Assembly: GCF_014196625.1 (NCBI RefSeq)
Contig: NZ_JACIDZ010000001.1
Span: 124,001 to 188,000 of the forward strand
Length of the DNA stretch: 64,000 nucleotides
Origin: Martelella radicis
Lineage (GTDB): Bacteria > Pseudomonadota > Alphaproteobacteria > Rhizobiales > Rhizobiaceae
Direction: 5' to 3'
Positions 1-8,208 of this stretch are shown piece by piece. The position numbers and the translations under genes were made by a program. Numbering within the stretch: position 1 is the stretch's first letter; each line of letters starts with the position of its first letter. The notes below the pieces were generated by a model. The model searched no databases, was not told the origin of the DNA, and worked only from the letters and a program-made list of their open reading frames with translations.

Positions 1-1078
1 AGACATGCCAGCGCCCGGACGAATGGCAGAAGCGCAATCGATCGGCATGTGCCGCGGCGAAGGCGCGAGCGACTCCGTCTTCCGTCATCGGAAAACCGTC
101 GATATCCTCGCCCATATCTTCGAATTCGTCTTCAAGGTCTATATCACCGCGCGTACGCTCCCATGCCCGCTTAACTTGCCGCATGTCGTTCGCCCAGTCC
201 GCAAGGTCTGGATCTTCTGCTAAGTCCGAACGGAATTGTTCAAAGGTCTGACCGGCGCGCCGGCATTCACCTGCAAGCCGGAATGCGCGGCCTGAACGGC
301 TTTCATCTCGCTTTTCTTTGTCGATGTCTGCCTCACCTTTGAAGCGCGGTCCAGCTTCCTCAATCAGCCAATTCAGCGTTGTTTTCGTGATCAAGGCCAA
401 CGTGTCGGCATGACCGGGTAAGGCCTGTTCGGTCACGGTGAAATATCGGTTTCCCAGATGCAGGGCGATTTCATGGTGTGAGCCGCGCGACCATGACTTT
501 CCATGCTTTGTGCCCATAGCTTTCTGCAGGGCTTCCATATCGGCCGCCGCATATCGGAAGAAAACCTTCAGGCCAGTCTGCGAAGGGCTGACTTCGGTGT
601 AGGAGCCGAACCGCTCGACAATTTCACTCGCCCAGCCAGTCAGGTCGCCGGTTGCCGGGTCGCGGCAGGAATCGAGATCAATGCCGCCCAGGCGGTTCTT
701 CTTGTCGCCTCCCAGCATGAGGCCCACGCCGCCCTTCCGTCCGCCGGAAAGCAAGTCGAGTGCTAAGGTTTCGGCAGCAGCGCGAGAAAGCCAGGTTGCG
801 GGGTCGTTGGCCCGTGCCATTTGTCGAGGCGTGGAATAGGGCACCTTAGTCGGCTTGCTATTGCGCTCTTCTTCCCGCCAAGCTACCCAGCGCGCCAGCT
901 TCGCCAGCGGTGCAATCGCGGCTGGACCTTTGGGCGCTTTATGGTATTGTGTTTCTAGAAGTTGTTCAGCTTCTGTATGCTTTTCAAAGCCGTTGCGGGG
1001 TCCAGCCGCGACGGCTTTATTCGTTTCAGGGTCTGACGCCCCCATCAGATCGCCGAAGATGTTGTCTAGATTTTCCAT
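1..1078 (-). CDS. P4-family phage/plasmid DNA primase-helicase, N-terminal part (runs off the window)
   Basis: An open frame of 359 codons reads from an ATG at 1078 (GAGG-type ribosome site just upstream) to the window edge without a stop, so the C-terminus lies outside. The N-terminal part has the features of phage primases: a VAWREE segment followed by KPTKVPYS, then GIDLDSCRD, EVSPSQTGLKVFF and MGTKHG, ending where the D5/P4-type primase-helicase region (RFCHSSGRWHV) normally begins. These enzymes prime and unwind mobile-element DNA. The Walker-box helicase part is not in the window. Its presence marks this end as an integrated phage or plasmid-like element. Family confident, exact subfamily less so. 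Confidence 0.8.
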   Translation of the reverse strand, partial: MENLDNIFGDLMGASDPETNKAVAAGPRNGFEKHTEAEQLLETQYHKAPKGPAAIAPLAKLARWVAWREEERNSKPTKVPYSTPRQMARANDPATWLSRAAAETLALDLLSGGRKGGVGLMLGGDKKNRLGGIDLDSCRDPATGDLTGWASEIVERFGSYTEVSPSQTGLKVFFRYAAADMEALQKAMGTKHGKSWSRGSHHEIALHLGNRYFTVTEQALPGHADTLALITKTTLNWLIEEAGPRFKGEADIDKEKRDESRSGRAFRLAGECRRAGQTFEQFRSDLAEDPDLADWANDMRQVKRAWERTRGDIDLEDEFEDMGEDIDGFPMTEDGVARAFAAAHADRLRFCHSSGRWHV

Positions 1079-1711
1079 TTGTGAGTCCTCTTTTGAGGCC
1101 CACAAAGGTTTGACGATTCATATGGAAAGCTAAAGAAAACAATGGAGTCAAAATCTCAGGTTTGACAGCGCAACTATTTGATTTCACTTGCATATGTCAC
1201 TCCCTTCCTCTCCGCCATTGCTGTTTGCGCTTTGCCGTCCACCAACCCAAAGCGCATTGGCCCCGAGTTCGAACTTCGTTCTTCACTCCTCGCCAGTTTC
1301 CCTTAAGTGTTTGATGTCCTCAAAATCGTTGCCTGTTCAAAGGGTTGCGTGTAGCGTGGTACAATGATTTGGTACAGAGGGGCGCCAGGCGATGGGGAAG
1401 TGAATAGCCCCGGGAATTGTAGACACCTTCCTGCCTAAAAATGAGGTAAGAAGGTGTAGCGCGCAAAATCCGATGGCCAGACGCGCAACATCGAGTGGCA
1501 TCATTTCTGACGGAGTACAGCTCAGATGTAGTGGCACAGAAAGAGCGCTCGTCAATAAGGCCCGCGCCTCCATGCGGACTCGGGCCGTCTGCTATCAATC
1601 CAGCATTGCTACCGGGTCGATTCAGCGCACTGAAGTTGGCTTCGGGGGCGATTCAGGGCATACCTTGGCTACTGGATAGCGTTCCTGAAGTTGGGGATGA
1701 GGGCGATCACG
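1079..1711. other. Intergenic region of the mobile segment with an inverted repeat
   Basis: About 630 bases between the primase start and the next gene, AT-richer than the rest of the window. It should hold the primase promoter. Short frames here lack ribosome sites and protein-like composition. An inverted repeat with 8-bp arms (ACACCTTC at 1423-1430, GAAGGTGT at 1450-1457) could form a hairpin. No tRNA or attachment site was recognised. Confidence 0.4.
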
Positions 1712-2710
1712 ATGATGGCAATGTTCTACGCCAAGTCAGTTCACGACATACGGCGTTCAATTCTGATACTGTTGTTCTTCACATTTGCTGTTGTCGGCTA
1801 CGGCATCGACGGCATCGATTTTAGGCAAGCGCTGGAAGCTATCGGTGTCCAAACAGACCGCCCTGTGACGCTGGATGGCGATCACCTTCGCTGGTTTATC
1901 GCGGGCTTGGCAATCTACCTGTATGTGCGGTTGGTCATGCTTGTTCCAACCGATTTGTATAAACTGACCAAAGAGCTTCCCGACCTGTTTGAGAGTGCCA
2001 AAGCGCACAAAAACAAAGTTGAAACCATAGCGAAGCGCGCAGAGACCGAAGGGCAAAAGATTAATGGAACGCTTACTGAAAAGAAATTCAAGGACAACGA
2101 TGCCTATTATAATGACCTGAAAGGCCTTTTGTCGGGGCTTTCTACTAGCATAAACGACGTCGATGCAAGTTCCCACGAGTTTTGTAAATCTGCCGAGGCG
2201 CTAAGGCAGGAAATCAGCGCAATAGATTGGGACCGCCAACCGGATGAGATACAGCGATTGGAGGGACAACTCGCGGACGTGCGACATGTTGAAGAATTCA
2301 GGAATAGCCTAAAAGCGCGTCGTACTGAGCTTGATGGCCTTCAGCTTAAACTCGAAAGTCATTTTTTTATGGCAGCGGAAGAACTCAAGAACAAAAATGC
2401 TGATACAGAAAAAATCAGCTCTGCGATTGATTCATTTAATAGTGCTGCTGCCTCCCTTGCCCAAATCGGAAGCAGCGCCCTCAACGACTATCAGGCGTCA
2501 ACGCGGTACGATCACTATATATTTGGTAGGTTCGTTCCTTGTGTCGCCATTTCGACTATAGCAACATTGCTGTTGTTGGGAGCGCCGCGCTACGAATGGC
2601 TTTGGTGGGGCATTCTCGGGACAACCAGCCTTTTACTGATCTACATTCTGTTCAAAGCTCCGTCGATGCATCCAATAGACAACCTCAAGAAAGTTCTTCG
2701 GTTTTTTTAA
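1712..2710 (+). CDS. Unknown membrane protein with long coiled-coil domain
   Basis: About 332 residues, family not recognised. Two hydrophobic helices near the N-terminus (about residues 14-34 and 60-80) are followed by roughly 180 hydrophilic residues rich in Lys, Glu and Ala with coiled-coil character. Two more hydrophobic helices (about 268-310) precede a short basic tail. The likely layout is four membrane segments with the coiled coil on one face. The ATG at 1712 is chosen because GAGGG lies 8 bases upstream; in-frame TTG (1691) and ATG (1697, 1721) are alternatives. Codon use is clearly more AT-rich than the catabolic islands, fitting transfer. A hairpin terminator follows. Accessory roles such as defence are possible but not shown. 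Confidence 0.6.
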   Translation: MMAMFYAKSVHDIRRSILILLFFTFAVVGYGIDGIDFRQALEAIGVQTDRPVTLDGDHLRWFIAGLAIYLYVRLVMLVPTDLYKLTKELPDLFESAKAHKNKVETIAKRAETEGQKINGTLTEKKFKDNDAYYNDLKGLLSGLSTSINDVDASSHEFCKSAEALRQEISAIDWDRQPDEIQRLEGQLADVRHVEEFRNSLKARRTELDGLQLKLESHFFMAAEELKNKNADTEKISSAIDSFNSAAASLAQIGSSALNDYQASTRYDHYIFGRFVPCVAISTIATLLLLGAPRYEWLWWGILGTTSLLLIYILFKAPSMHPIDNLKKVLRFF

Positions 2711-2742
2711 AAAAGCACCTCTTAATGCGATGATGCCGCTGC

Positions 2743-2773
2743 CAAAGCCCGCCCCAATCACAGGCGGGCTTTG
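2743..2773. terminator. Rho-independent-type hairpin, possibly bidirectional
   Basis: CAAAGCCCGCC pairs perfectly with GGCGGGCTTTG across a 9-base loop. It lies 33 bases after the membrane-protein gene, and a small minus-strand frame ends just to its right, so it may serve both strands. Confidence 0.75.
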
Positions 2774-2778
2774 TGGTT

Positions 2779-2958
2779 TCAATCCAGCGGCGTTACCCGG
2801 TTAACGGCTCGTGCCGCCGCCAGAAGCGAAGCCAATCGTTCGATGGTGGCGTCTACCGGGGCGAGTGCGCCGATGGCGCTGTTGCGGTGGCCCTGGTCGA
2901 TTTCCTCGGCCGCGAGGTCGACCTGATTCATGATATCCTCGGGGTCGCGCTTGAGCAT
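2779..2958 (-). CDS. Small hypothetical protein of the phage segment, possibly 5'-truncated
   Basis: A 59-codon frame from ATG 2958 to TGA 2779. It is hydrophilic and helical in character (MLKRDPEDIMNQVDL, then AAEEIDQGH, ending in VNRVTPLD). The same frame stays open upstream of the ATG for about 18 codons (IDGDAVAFTGPTSG) before a TAG, so the present start may be internal to a decayed gene. No family recognised. The plus-strand zinc-ribbon fragment begins at almost the same point, suggesting a recombination boundary near 2960. Confidence 0.4.
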   Translation of the reverse strand: MLKRDPEDIMNQVDLAAEEIDQGHRNSAIGALAPVDATIERLASLLAAARAVNRVTPLD

Positions 2959-2964
2959 CTCAGT

Positions 2965-3132
2965 TTTCGAGCCACTTGTTGGCCCTGTAAACGCTACAGC
3001 GTCCCCGTCGATCTAACGCACCTGCCACGGGAAATCCCGATATTGCCGTTAAGGCTACGATGCCGGCAGTGCGGTAAGCAGGGCGAGTGGACAGTGATCC
3101 CGAAGTGCACCGAACCGATGCGGCCAAAATGA
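2965..3132 (+). pseudogene. Zinc-ribbon-like small phage protein, apparently lacking its start
   Basis: The plus-strand frame encodes ATCWPCKRYSVPVDL, then HLPREIP and LRLRCRQCGKQGEW before a TGA at 3132. The two CxxC pairs about 30 residues apart are typical of small zinc-ribbon proteins of phages and rhizobial islands. No convincing start codon with a ribosome site lies just upstream; extending further left runs antisense to the neighbouring small gene. The likely reading is a 5'-truncated relic. A hairpin terminator directly follows the stop, supporting original coding on this strand. Confidence 0.4.
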
Positions 3133-3134
3133 CA

Positions 3135-3155
3135 GCCCGCCTCTTGAAGGCGGGC
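3135..3155 (+). terminator. Hairpin after the zinc-ribbon fragment
   Basis: GCCCGCC and GGCGGGC form a perfect 7-bp stem with a 7-base loop beginning 3 bases after the TGA at 3132. No long T-run follows, so termination strength is uncertain. Confidence 0.5.
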
Positions 3156-3170
3156 ATGTCCCAATTTCAT

Positions 3171-3527
3171 CTAAGGTTCAGATGTAGTGGGCAGCTTTGA
3201 GAGTTCGCCACGCATATGCCGCAGCCAAGCTGACCACTCCGTTACCGGCCGCGTCGGATCGGTCCAGCCGATCGGCCACCCCATGATCCAGTCCGAGAAA
3301 TTCGGGTTGAAGGTCAGGATGCCGATCGAGGATCTCGGCCCAGCGTTCAAACTGATGTGGAGCGGGCGGGAATGCGGGAGGCAGAAAGCCTTTGTGGGTT
3401 TCGCCCCGAGTGCTTTCGTCAAAAGCCAGATCATCGTCCAGAGTCGTGCTGCCTTGCCCAGCGCGATTTGCGAGCCCGATTGCGTCGGGTCGTCTCGAAG
3501 CTTCAGGCCGTCGCGCGACAGCTCCAT
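3171..3527 (-). CDS. Phage protein resembling the tail of a phage DNA methyltransferase-like gene (fragment)
   Basis: 118 codons from ATG 3527. The C-terminal stretch NPNFSDWIMGWPIGWTD followed by PVTEWSAWLR resembles the end of phage-encoded DNA methylase-like proteins, where a GWP-x-GW(T)D segment is typical. The catalytic parts of a methyltransferase are absent, so activity is not expected from this piece. The frame is open upstream of the chosen ATG without a good ribosome site, and immediately upstream on the same strand the PAAR-like fragment ends. The two look fused at a deletion boundary near 3530-3545. Confidence 0.45.
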   Translation of the reverse strand: MELSRDGLKLRDDPTQSGSQIALGKAARLWTMIWLLTKALGAKPTKAFCLPHSRPLHISLNAGPRSSIGILTFNPNFSDWIMGWPIGWTDPTRPVTEWSAWLRHMRGELSKLPTTSEP

Positions 3528-3529
3528 CT

Positions 3530-3844
3530 CTATTCTGTTGCAATAGAGGGATTGCCGCCCGCGTTGACCTTGGCGGAATGCGCCTTCGGCTGGCAGACGG
3601 AGCCGACCGTGCCGGATTTGGTGCCCTTGGCCGTTCCCGGCTCGTCGCCCGAACAGGTCGTGATCAGCGAGCCCATGGTGTGGACGCGCTTTCCCGTGGC
3701 GCGCACGGTTGACCTGCCGCTAAGCTTTCGTCCGGCTGCGACTGGAGGTCCGGCATTTTCTGATAAGCCAGATGGCGCGGTGGTAGCACCCGGCGGAAAC
3801 GTGTAGCCTTCATCCTGCGTTTTTTCGAAGTTCGTTTTCGCCAA
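3530..3844 (-). pseudogene. PAAR-like (DUF4150-type) fragment, probably 3'-truncated
   Basis: About 104 codons. The segment GKRVHTMG, followed by TTCSGDEPGTAKG and a second half containing AHSAKVNAGGN, resembles the DUF4150/PAAR-like fold that caps type VI secretion spikes or carries toxin domains. The expected continuation (a further strand and any toxin domain) is missing: the frame stops at 3530, where the methylase-like fragment begins. The only plausible start is a TTG at 3844 with weak context. It sits between the phage-like remnants and the SorC gene, on the same strand as both. Confidence 0.4.
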
Positions 3845-3876
3845 CCCGCCGCTTTTCGGGGCGAAGGGCTCGAAGT

Positions 3877-4857
3877 TCAGTCCATCGCAAGAAGCGCGCT
3901 TGCCAGCGGCTCGTCGACGACGAGGTGGGTCACGAGACCGCCCTTGATCGCCGCGCGGGTCGCCTGCAGGCGGTCGGCGCCGCAGACGACGAGGAGGCGT
4001 TTTCGCGCCGTCTTGAGATTGTCGATGCTCGCGGCGATGATCCGGTCCTGGGGTTCGAGCGGCATGTCGTTGCCGTCGGCGTCGATGTAGCGACAGCAGT
4101 AGATGCCGACGCAGCCCGCCTGCCGAGCAGAGCGCAGTGCGGAAGGCGTCGCCATGCCCGCTGTGACCAGATGGGTATCGTCGGCGACATTGCCGACAGA
4201 GGCGATCGTGAGGTCGAGGTCGGCGAGGCGGGCAAGCTGCGTCCTGATCGTGGGTTCGCTGCGAAAGGCCTCGGCCAGAGCCACGGTCGAGACGATTCCC
4301 GGCGCATGCAGGGTGAAACAGTCTGCGCCGAGCTTGTTGGCGACCTCGATGGCGCAGATCTCGGAGGCCGGAACACGATCGGAATCCTTTGAGCCGATCA
4401 GCTGGCACACCTCGATATCGCTCATCGGGGCGCGCGGCATGGCTTTCGCCATGGCCGCGATCGTCTCGCCCCAGGCGACGCCGATCCTGTCGCCGGTTTC
4501 GGCGATATCGAGCACCGCCATGGCGGCGACGCGAGCGACCAGAGGCAGGTTTTCCGCCCGTCCGCCGGCAGACGGCGCGGCTTCGCCGCTTGCCACATAG
4601 ACATCCTCAAGGCCGTAGCGGGCGCAGAGATCACGCGACAGCGTCGAGGCGGCGAGGAGCGCGCCGTCGACCTGAATTTCGACGATGCCCTTTTCGCGAC
4701 ATTCGCGCAGCATGTTGACGACGGTTGCCCGCGAAATCTTGAAACGCCGGGCGATCTCGCCCTGCGTCAGGCCCTCGCCGTAATAGAGAAGGGCGACATT
4801 GGAAAGGAGCGCATCCTTTTCCCCGCCTGCCGAAGTATGACGCTGCGCGTGTTTCAT
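3877..4857 (-). CDS. SorC/DeoR-type sugar-responsive transcriptional regulator
   Basis: 326 residues, the usual SorC length. An N-terminal helix-turn-helix (about residues 30-55, LTQGEIARRFKISRATVV) is followed by the sugar-phosphate-binding domain, including GVAWGETIAAMA and the closing DEPLASALLAMD. It is the last gene of the kinase-dehydrogenase-aldolase operon, starting 3 bases after the aldolase stop. SorC proteins usually sense a phosphorylated pathway intermediate. The probable targets are the matching inverted repeats at 8116-8151 and 16184-16219, making it local regulator of both halves of this island. Family firm, ligand unknown. Confidence 0.9.
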   Translation of the reverse strand: MKHAQRHTSAGGEKDALLSNVALLYYGEGLTQGEIARRFKISRATVVNMLRECREKGIVEIQVDGALLAASTLSRDLCARYGLEDVYVASGEAAPSAGGRAENLPLVARVAAMAVLDIAETGDRIGVAWGETIAAMAKAMPRAPMSDIEVCQLIGSKDSDRVPASEICAIEVANKLGADCFTLHAPGIVSTVALAEAFRSEPTIRTQLARLADLDLTIASVGNVADDTHLVTAGMATPSALRSARQAGCVGIYCCRYIDADGNDMPLEPQDRIIAASIDNLKTARKRLLVVCGADRLQATRAAIKGGLVTHLVVDEPLASALLAMD

Positions 4858-4860
4858 GAG

Positions 4861-5526
4861 CTAGCTGCTGACGTCCTTGTTTCCCGATTGCCCGTAGTTC
4901 TTTCGGAGCCAGTTATAGCAGCGGGCCTGCTCTTCGGCAGACAATTCTTCAACGCCGCCGCGCAGCAGGGCAAAATGCGTGGTTTTCGCCGCCTCCTCCA
5001 GATACATGGCAATGGACGTGGCCTCTTTTGCAGAGGTTCCCATGGTGAACACGCCATGCGCCTTGACGAGCGCCGCCCAGCCGCCGTCCGCCGCTTCAAC
5101 CACAGCGCGGCCGGTATCGACCTCGCCCGGCGTCGCATAGCGCGAGCAGGGCACGTCCCGGCCGATCATGTGGGTGATCGGGGTAAGCACGGCGGGGATC
5201 CGCTCGCCGCGCGCGGCAAAGCTTGTTGCATAAGGCGAGTGGGTGTGGGCGATGCCGAAGACATCGTCGCGGTGGCGGTAGATATAGAGATGGACGCCGG
5301 TGTCGACCGAGGGTTTCATGTGGCCTTCGACGATATTGCCGTCGAGATCAACCACCACCATGGTCTCCGGCGTCAGTTTGGCGAACTTGACGCCCGACGG
5401 CTTGATCACGACGAGGCCCGTTTCCGGGTCGCGTCCCGAGACATTGCCGCCCGAGCCGACGACGAGACCGGCAGCGGGGAGTTCGTGGTTCTGTTCGCAG
5501 ACGATTTGCTTGAGGTCTTCCAGCAT
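4861..5526 (-). CDS. Class II aldolase/adducin-family enzyme (AraD/FucA superfamily)
   Basis: 221 residues. The zinc ligands are visible: His94 and His96 in AHTHSPYA and a later His in VKAHGVFTMG. GSGGNVSGR forms the phosphate loop and KPSVDTGVH carries the AraD-like Asp. The family includes L-ribulose-5-phosphate 4-epimerase, which feeds xylulose-5-phosphate to transketolase, and aldolases such as FucA. The region matching the catalytic HADYF of E. coli AraD reads THMIGRDVPC here, so 4-epimerase activity is not certain and an aldol-cleavage role is possible. Its stop is 3 bases from the SorC start, and it overlaps the dehydrogenase stop (TGATG). Confidence 0.85.
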   Translation of the reverse strand: MLEDLKQIVCEQNHELPAAGLVVGSGGNVSGRDPETGLVVIKPSGVKFAKLTPETMVVVDLDGNIVEGHMKPSVDTGVHLYIYRHRDDVFGIAHTHSPYATSFAARGERIPAVLTPITHMIGRDVPCSRYATPGEVDTGRAVVEAADGGWAALVKAHGVFTMGTSAKEATSIAMYLEEAAKTTHFALLRGGVEELSAEEQARCYNWLRKNYGQSGNKDVSS

Positions 5527-6584
5527 CAGGCTGCCTCCTTGCCCGGTATCCCGTGGGGGTAGACGACAATCTTGAGCGACTTCTCCGCCTCGACCAGCAT
5601 GCGGAAGGCTTCCGCACTGTCTTCAATGCCAAAGCGGTGCGAGATCGCGTCATCCGCCTTGATCCGGCCGGCTTCCAGCAGGCGGATATAGCTGTAGGTG
5701 TCGCGGTGGTCGGAGGAGTAGCGCGAAGTGACGGTGATCTGGTCGAAATAGGCCTTGTGGCCGTCCTGCACCCAGTCGGTTCCGGGCGGCAGCGGCGCGC
5801 CGAGATGCAGGCATCCGCCCGGCTCGACCAGCGCCATCGCCTGTTCCCAGGCGGACGGGAAGGGAGCGATGACGATCACGGTGTCCGCGAGCCGGCCATT
5901 GTTGAGTGCGCGCATTTCGGCAACCGCATCGGCCGTCTTCGGGTTGATCGTGTGGGTCGCGCCGAAGAACCGCGCCTTTTCCAGCCGCCATTCGGAAAAA
6001 TCGAGCGAGACGACCTTGCCCGCGCCGAAAAGCGGCGCCATGTGGACGAAGCCTTGGCCCATGAATCCGGCCCCGACAACAGCCACAGTGTCGCCCGGCT
6101 GGATATTGCAGACCTTCAGCCCGGAAAGCACGCAGGACCAGGGCTCGATCGTCGTCGCCGCCTCGTTGGAAATGCTGTCGGGAAGCTTGTGGGCATCCAT
6201 GGCCAGATGCTGCGCCGTGACCCGGTAATATTCGCAGACCCCGCCCGGATCGAGTTTCATCGTCGAATAGAACGGATCGCGGGTGAAGTGGCCGCGCAGC
6301 GACCAGTGGGAATTCACCCGGCCGACATGATGATTGACGAACAGACGGTCGCCGGGCCTGTAGTCGGTGACGCCTTCGCCGACCTTCACCACTTCGCCGA
6401 CGGGCTCGTGGCCGAGGACCTTGGGCTGTGCCTTCTTGTACCATGCCATGGTCTCGCCGCCGCACAAGCCGCAAGCCAGCGTCTTCAGGAGAACCTCGCC
6501 GGGGCCGATCTCGGGAACGGGCCTGTCTTCCAGCCGGATGTCGTCAAGGGCGTGGTAGACGGCCGCTCGCATCATTGCGTTCAT
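5526..6584 (-). CDS. Zinc-dependent alcohol/polyol dehydrogenase (MDR superfamily)
   Basis: 352 residues from ATG 6584, preceded by GGAGGAGAACCC. Cys in ACGLCGGET and the GHEP motif supply the catalytic zinc. AVVGAGFMGQG is the Rossmann nucleotide loop and SLDFSEWR suggests NAD use. The four-cysteine structural zinc lobe is not seen, as in sorbitol-dehydrogenase-like members. It probably oxidises a polyol or sugar to the ketose taken by the neighbouring kinase. The gene overlaps the kinase by 4 bases (ATGA) and the aldolase by 1 base, so translation is likely coupled. Confidence 0.88.
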   Translation of the reverse strand: MNAMMRAAVYHALDDIRLEDRPVPEIGPGEVLLKTLACGLCGGETMAWYKKAQPKVLGHEPVGEVVKVGEGVTDYRPGDRLFVNHHVGRVNSHWSLRGHFTRDPFYSTMKLDPGGVCEYYRVTAQHLAMDAHKLPDSISNEAATTIEPWSCVLSGLKVCNIQPGDTVAVVGAGFMGQGFVHMAPLFGAGKVVSLDFSEWRLEKARFFGATHTINPKTADAVAEMRALNNGRLADTVIVIAPFPSAWEQAMALVEPGGCLHLGAPLPPGTDWVQDGHKAYFDQITVTSRYSSDHRDTYSYIRLLEAGRIKADDAISHRFGIEDSAEAFRMLVEAEKSLKIVVYPHGIPGKEAA

Positions 6585-8098
6585 GGGTTCTCCTCCTTCA
6601 GGCTGTTGAGGGCGGTCTGAAGGGTGCGCATGGCTGACGAGATCAGCGCGTAGCGGCGATAGACCGCGCAATAGTGTTCGTGAATTTCGGGCCGGGCGCG
6701 ATAGACGGTGGGCGTCTCCTCGCGCTTCGAAAGGGCAATCGCGTCGCCGAGGCCGGCGGCCGCGGCGCCCAGGCAGGCAGCGCCCCACAGGCCCTGGTCG
6801 GAGGCCGGCGAAACCTCGATGTCCTGGCCGATCACATCGGCGATGATCTGGCACCAGACCGGGTTTTTCGATCCGCCGCCGGTCAGTTGCACCGGCGCCG
6901 GGGGCAGGCCGTCTTCCGCCTCGAAACAATGGCGAAGGCTCATCGCCGTGCCTTCCATGACGGCGCGGCCCATCTCGGCCTTGGTCGTGTCGGCCTTGAG
7001 GCCGTGGAACTGGGCGCGGATGTCGGGCGAGACGAAGGGCGCGCGTTCGCCGTTCAGATAGGGCAGGAAGGTCACGCCATTGGCGCCGGGCGGCACATCC
7101 TCGACGAGCGCATTGAGCTTGCCGGCAATCTCGTCGGTCGACTCGCCGCCGAGGCTTTTTGGGTGAAGGGCGGTGAACCAGTCGAACGCGGCTGCACCGG
7201 TTGATGGCGCGAGAATGCGGATGATCGCCTCGCTCGTCGGATGCAGCGCCGATGCGCCGACCGGCTTTTCGGTCGGGGTCACATGATCGGTCAGGATATT
7301 GACCACGGCCGTCGTGCCGAGGATCATCATCGTCTGGCCCGGACGATCGAGCCCCATGCCAACGATCATGGCGGCAAGGTCGAGCGTACCGACGGAGACC
7401 GGCAGCCCGGCAGGAAGGCCTGTCTTCCGTGCGGCCTCCGGCGTCAATGTGCCGAGCTTTTCCGAGGCCTGTTTTGGGGCCGCAAGAATTGCGCCCAGAT
7501 CATTGCATTCAAGCAGGTCGAGCTGGCGCGGGCCGTAGCTGCGGGTCTCGAAATCGATAAGGGGAATTGAGGCATTGGAGAAGTCGGTCGCGATCTGGCC
7601 GGTGAGCCGGAAGCCGACCCAGTCGGCGCAGGTGAAGGATGTCCTGGCGCATGCAGCAGCTTCGGGCCGGTTCCTGCGCAGCCAGCGCCACAGCATGGCC
7701 GAGGTGCCGGGCCACAGGTCGGTGTGGCAGCCAAGCCCTACGGCGGCCGTCGCGCCTCTTTGCGTCAGGGTCTCAAGATCGGCGGAGGCGCGGGTATCGT
7801 TCCACAGCATGGCATTGCCGCACGGCTTGCCGGCCTCATCCATCAGCCAGAGACCGTCACCCTGGGCGCAGACCCCGAGCGCGGCAAAGGAGGCGCCTTC
7901 GCATTTCTCCGACAATTCGCTGAGGCACTCCGTCGTCAGCGTCCAGATCGTTTCCATATCCTGTTCGGCATGGCCCGGCGCGGGGCGCGCTACCTTGTTG
8001 ACGCGGGCAGCACTTGCCACGCATTTGCCCTCCGGCGTGTAGGCCGCGACCTTGATTGCGGTCGTGCCGACATCCAGTCCTATTCTCAGTTCAGTCAC
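6581..8098 (-). CDS. FGGY-family carbohydrate kinase (xylulokinase-like)
   Basis: 505 residues. The N-terminal ATPase motif IGLDVGTTAIKVAAY, the substrate region CAQGDGLWLMD with NAMLWNDTRA, and the C-terminal LTGGGSKNPVWCQIIADV are classical FGGY signatures. The GTG at 8098 is chosen because GGAGGA lies 6 bases upstream and the kinase fold begins immediately after it. FGGY kinases phosphorylate ketopentoses or polyols. With the aldolase and transketolase this suggests a pentose or pentitol. First gene of the operon running down to the SorC regulator; its promoter region holds the shared operator. Confidence 0.92.
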   Translation of the reverse strand: MTELRIGLDVGTTAIKVAAYTPEGKCVASAARVNKVARPAPGHAEQDMETIWTLTTECLSELSEKCEGASFAALGVCAQGDGLWLMDEAGKPCGNAMLWNDTRASADLETLTQRGATAAVGLGCHTDLWPGTSAMLWRWLRRNRPEAAACARTSFTCADWVGFRLTGQIATDFSNASIPLIDFETRSYGPRQLDLLECNDLGAILAAPKQASEKLGTLTPEAARKTGLPAGLPVSVGTLDLAAMIVGMGLDRPGQTMMILGTTAVVNILTDHVTPTEKPVGASALHPTSEAIIRILAPSTGAAAFDWFTALHPKSLGGESTDEIAGKLNALVEDVPPGANGVTFLPYLNGERAPFVSPDIRAQFHGLKADTTKAEMGRAVMEGTAMSLRHCFEAEDGLPPAPVQLTGGGSKNPVWCQIIADVIGQDIEVSPASDQGLWGAACLGAAAAGLGDAIALSKREETPTVYRARPEIHEHYCAVYRRYALISSAMRTLQTALNSLKEENP

Positions 8099-8115
8099 GC
8101 ATGCTCCTCCATAGA

Positions 8116-8151
8116 TTTCTACAATTGAAATATTTCTTGACTTTTGTAAAG
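8116..8151. promoter_or_regulatory. Putative SorC operator in the kinase/ABC divergent promoter
   Basis: A 36-bp imperfect inverted repeat with TACA at 8120 and TGTA at 8145 (25 bp apart) and right arm TGACTTTTGTAAAG (8138-8151). The same element at the same spacing lies at 16184-16219, with 28 of 36 bases identical. It lies between divergent genes starting at 8098 and 8209, so it can control both. Assignment to the SorC protein is inference. Confidence 0.65.
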
Positions 8152-8208
8152 CCAATTGTTTTTGTTCCCGGGACACTGCGGTGTCACGAAGTTCTAAGGG
8201 AGGAGAAC

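Noticed and set aside
1266-1280. GAGTTCGAAC, similar to a tRNA T-loop
   Set aside because: No acceptor, D or anticodon stems can be drawn around it.
3844-4408. Minus-strand frame continuing upstream of the PAAR-like fragment through the SorC gene
   Set aside because: The extension is Arg/Pro-rich and lies in a second frame of the well-supported SorC gene; it is a coding shadow.
6585-6929. N-terminal extension of the alcohol dehydrogenase frame
   Set aside because: It lies inside the kinase gene, is Arg/Pro-rich, and the ATG at 6584 has a strong ribosome site.
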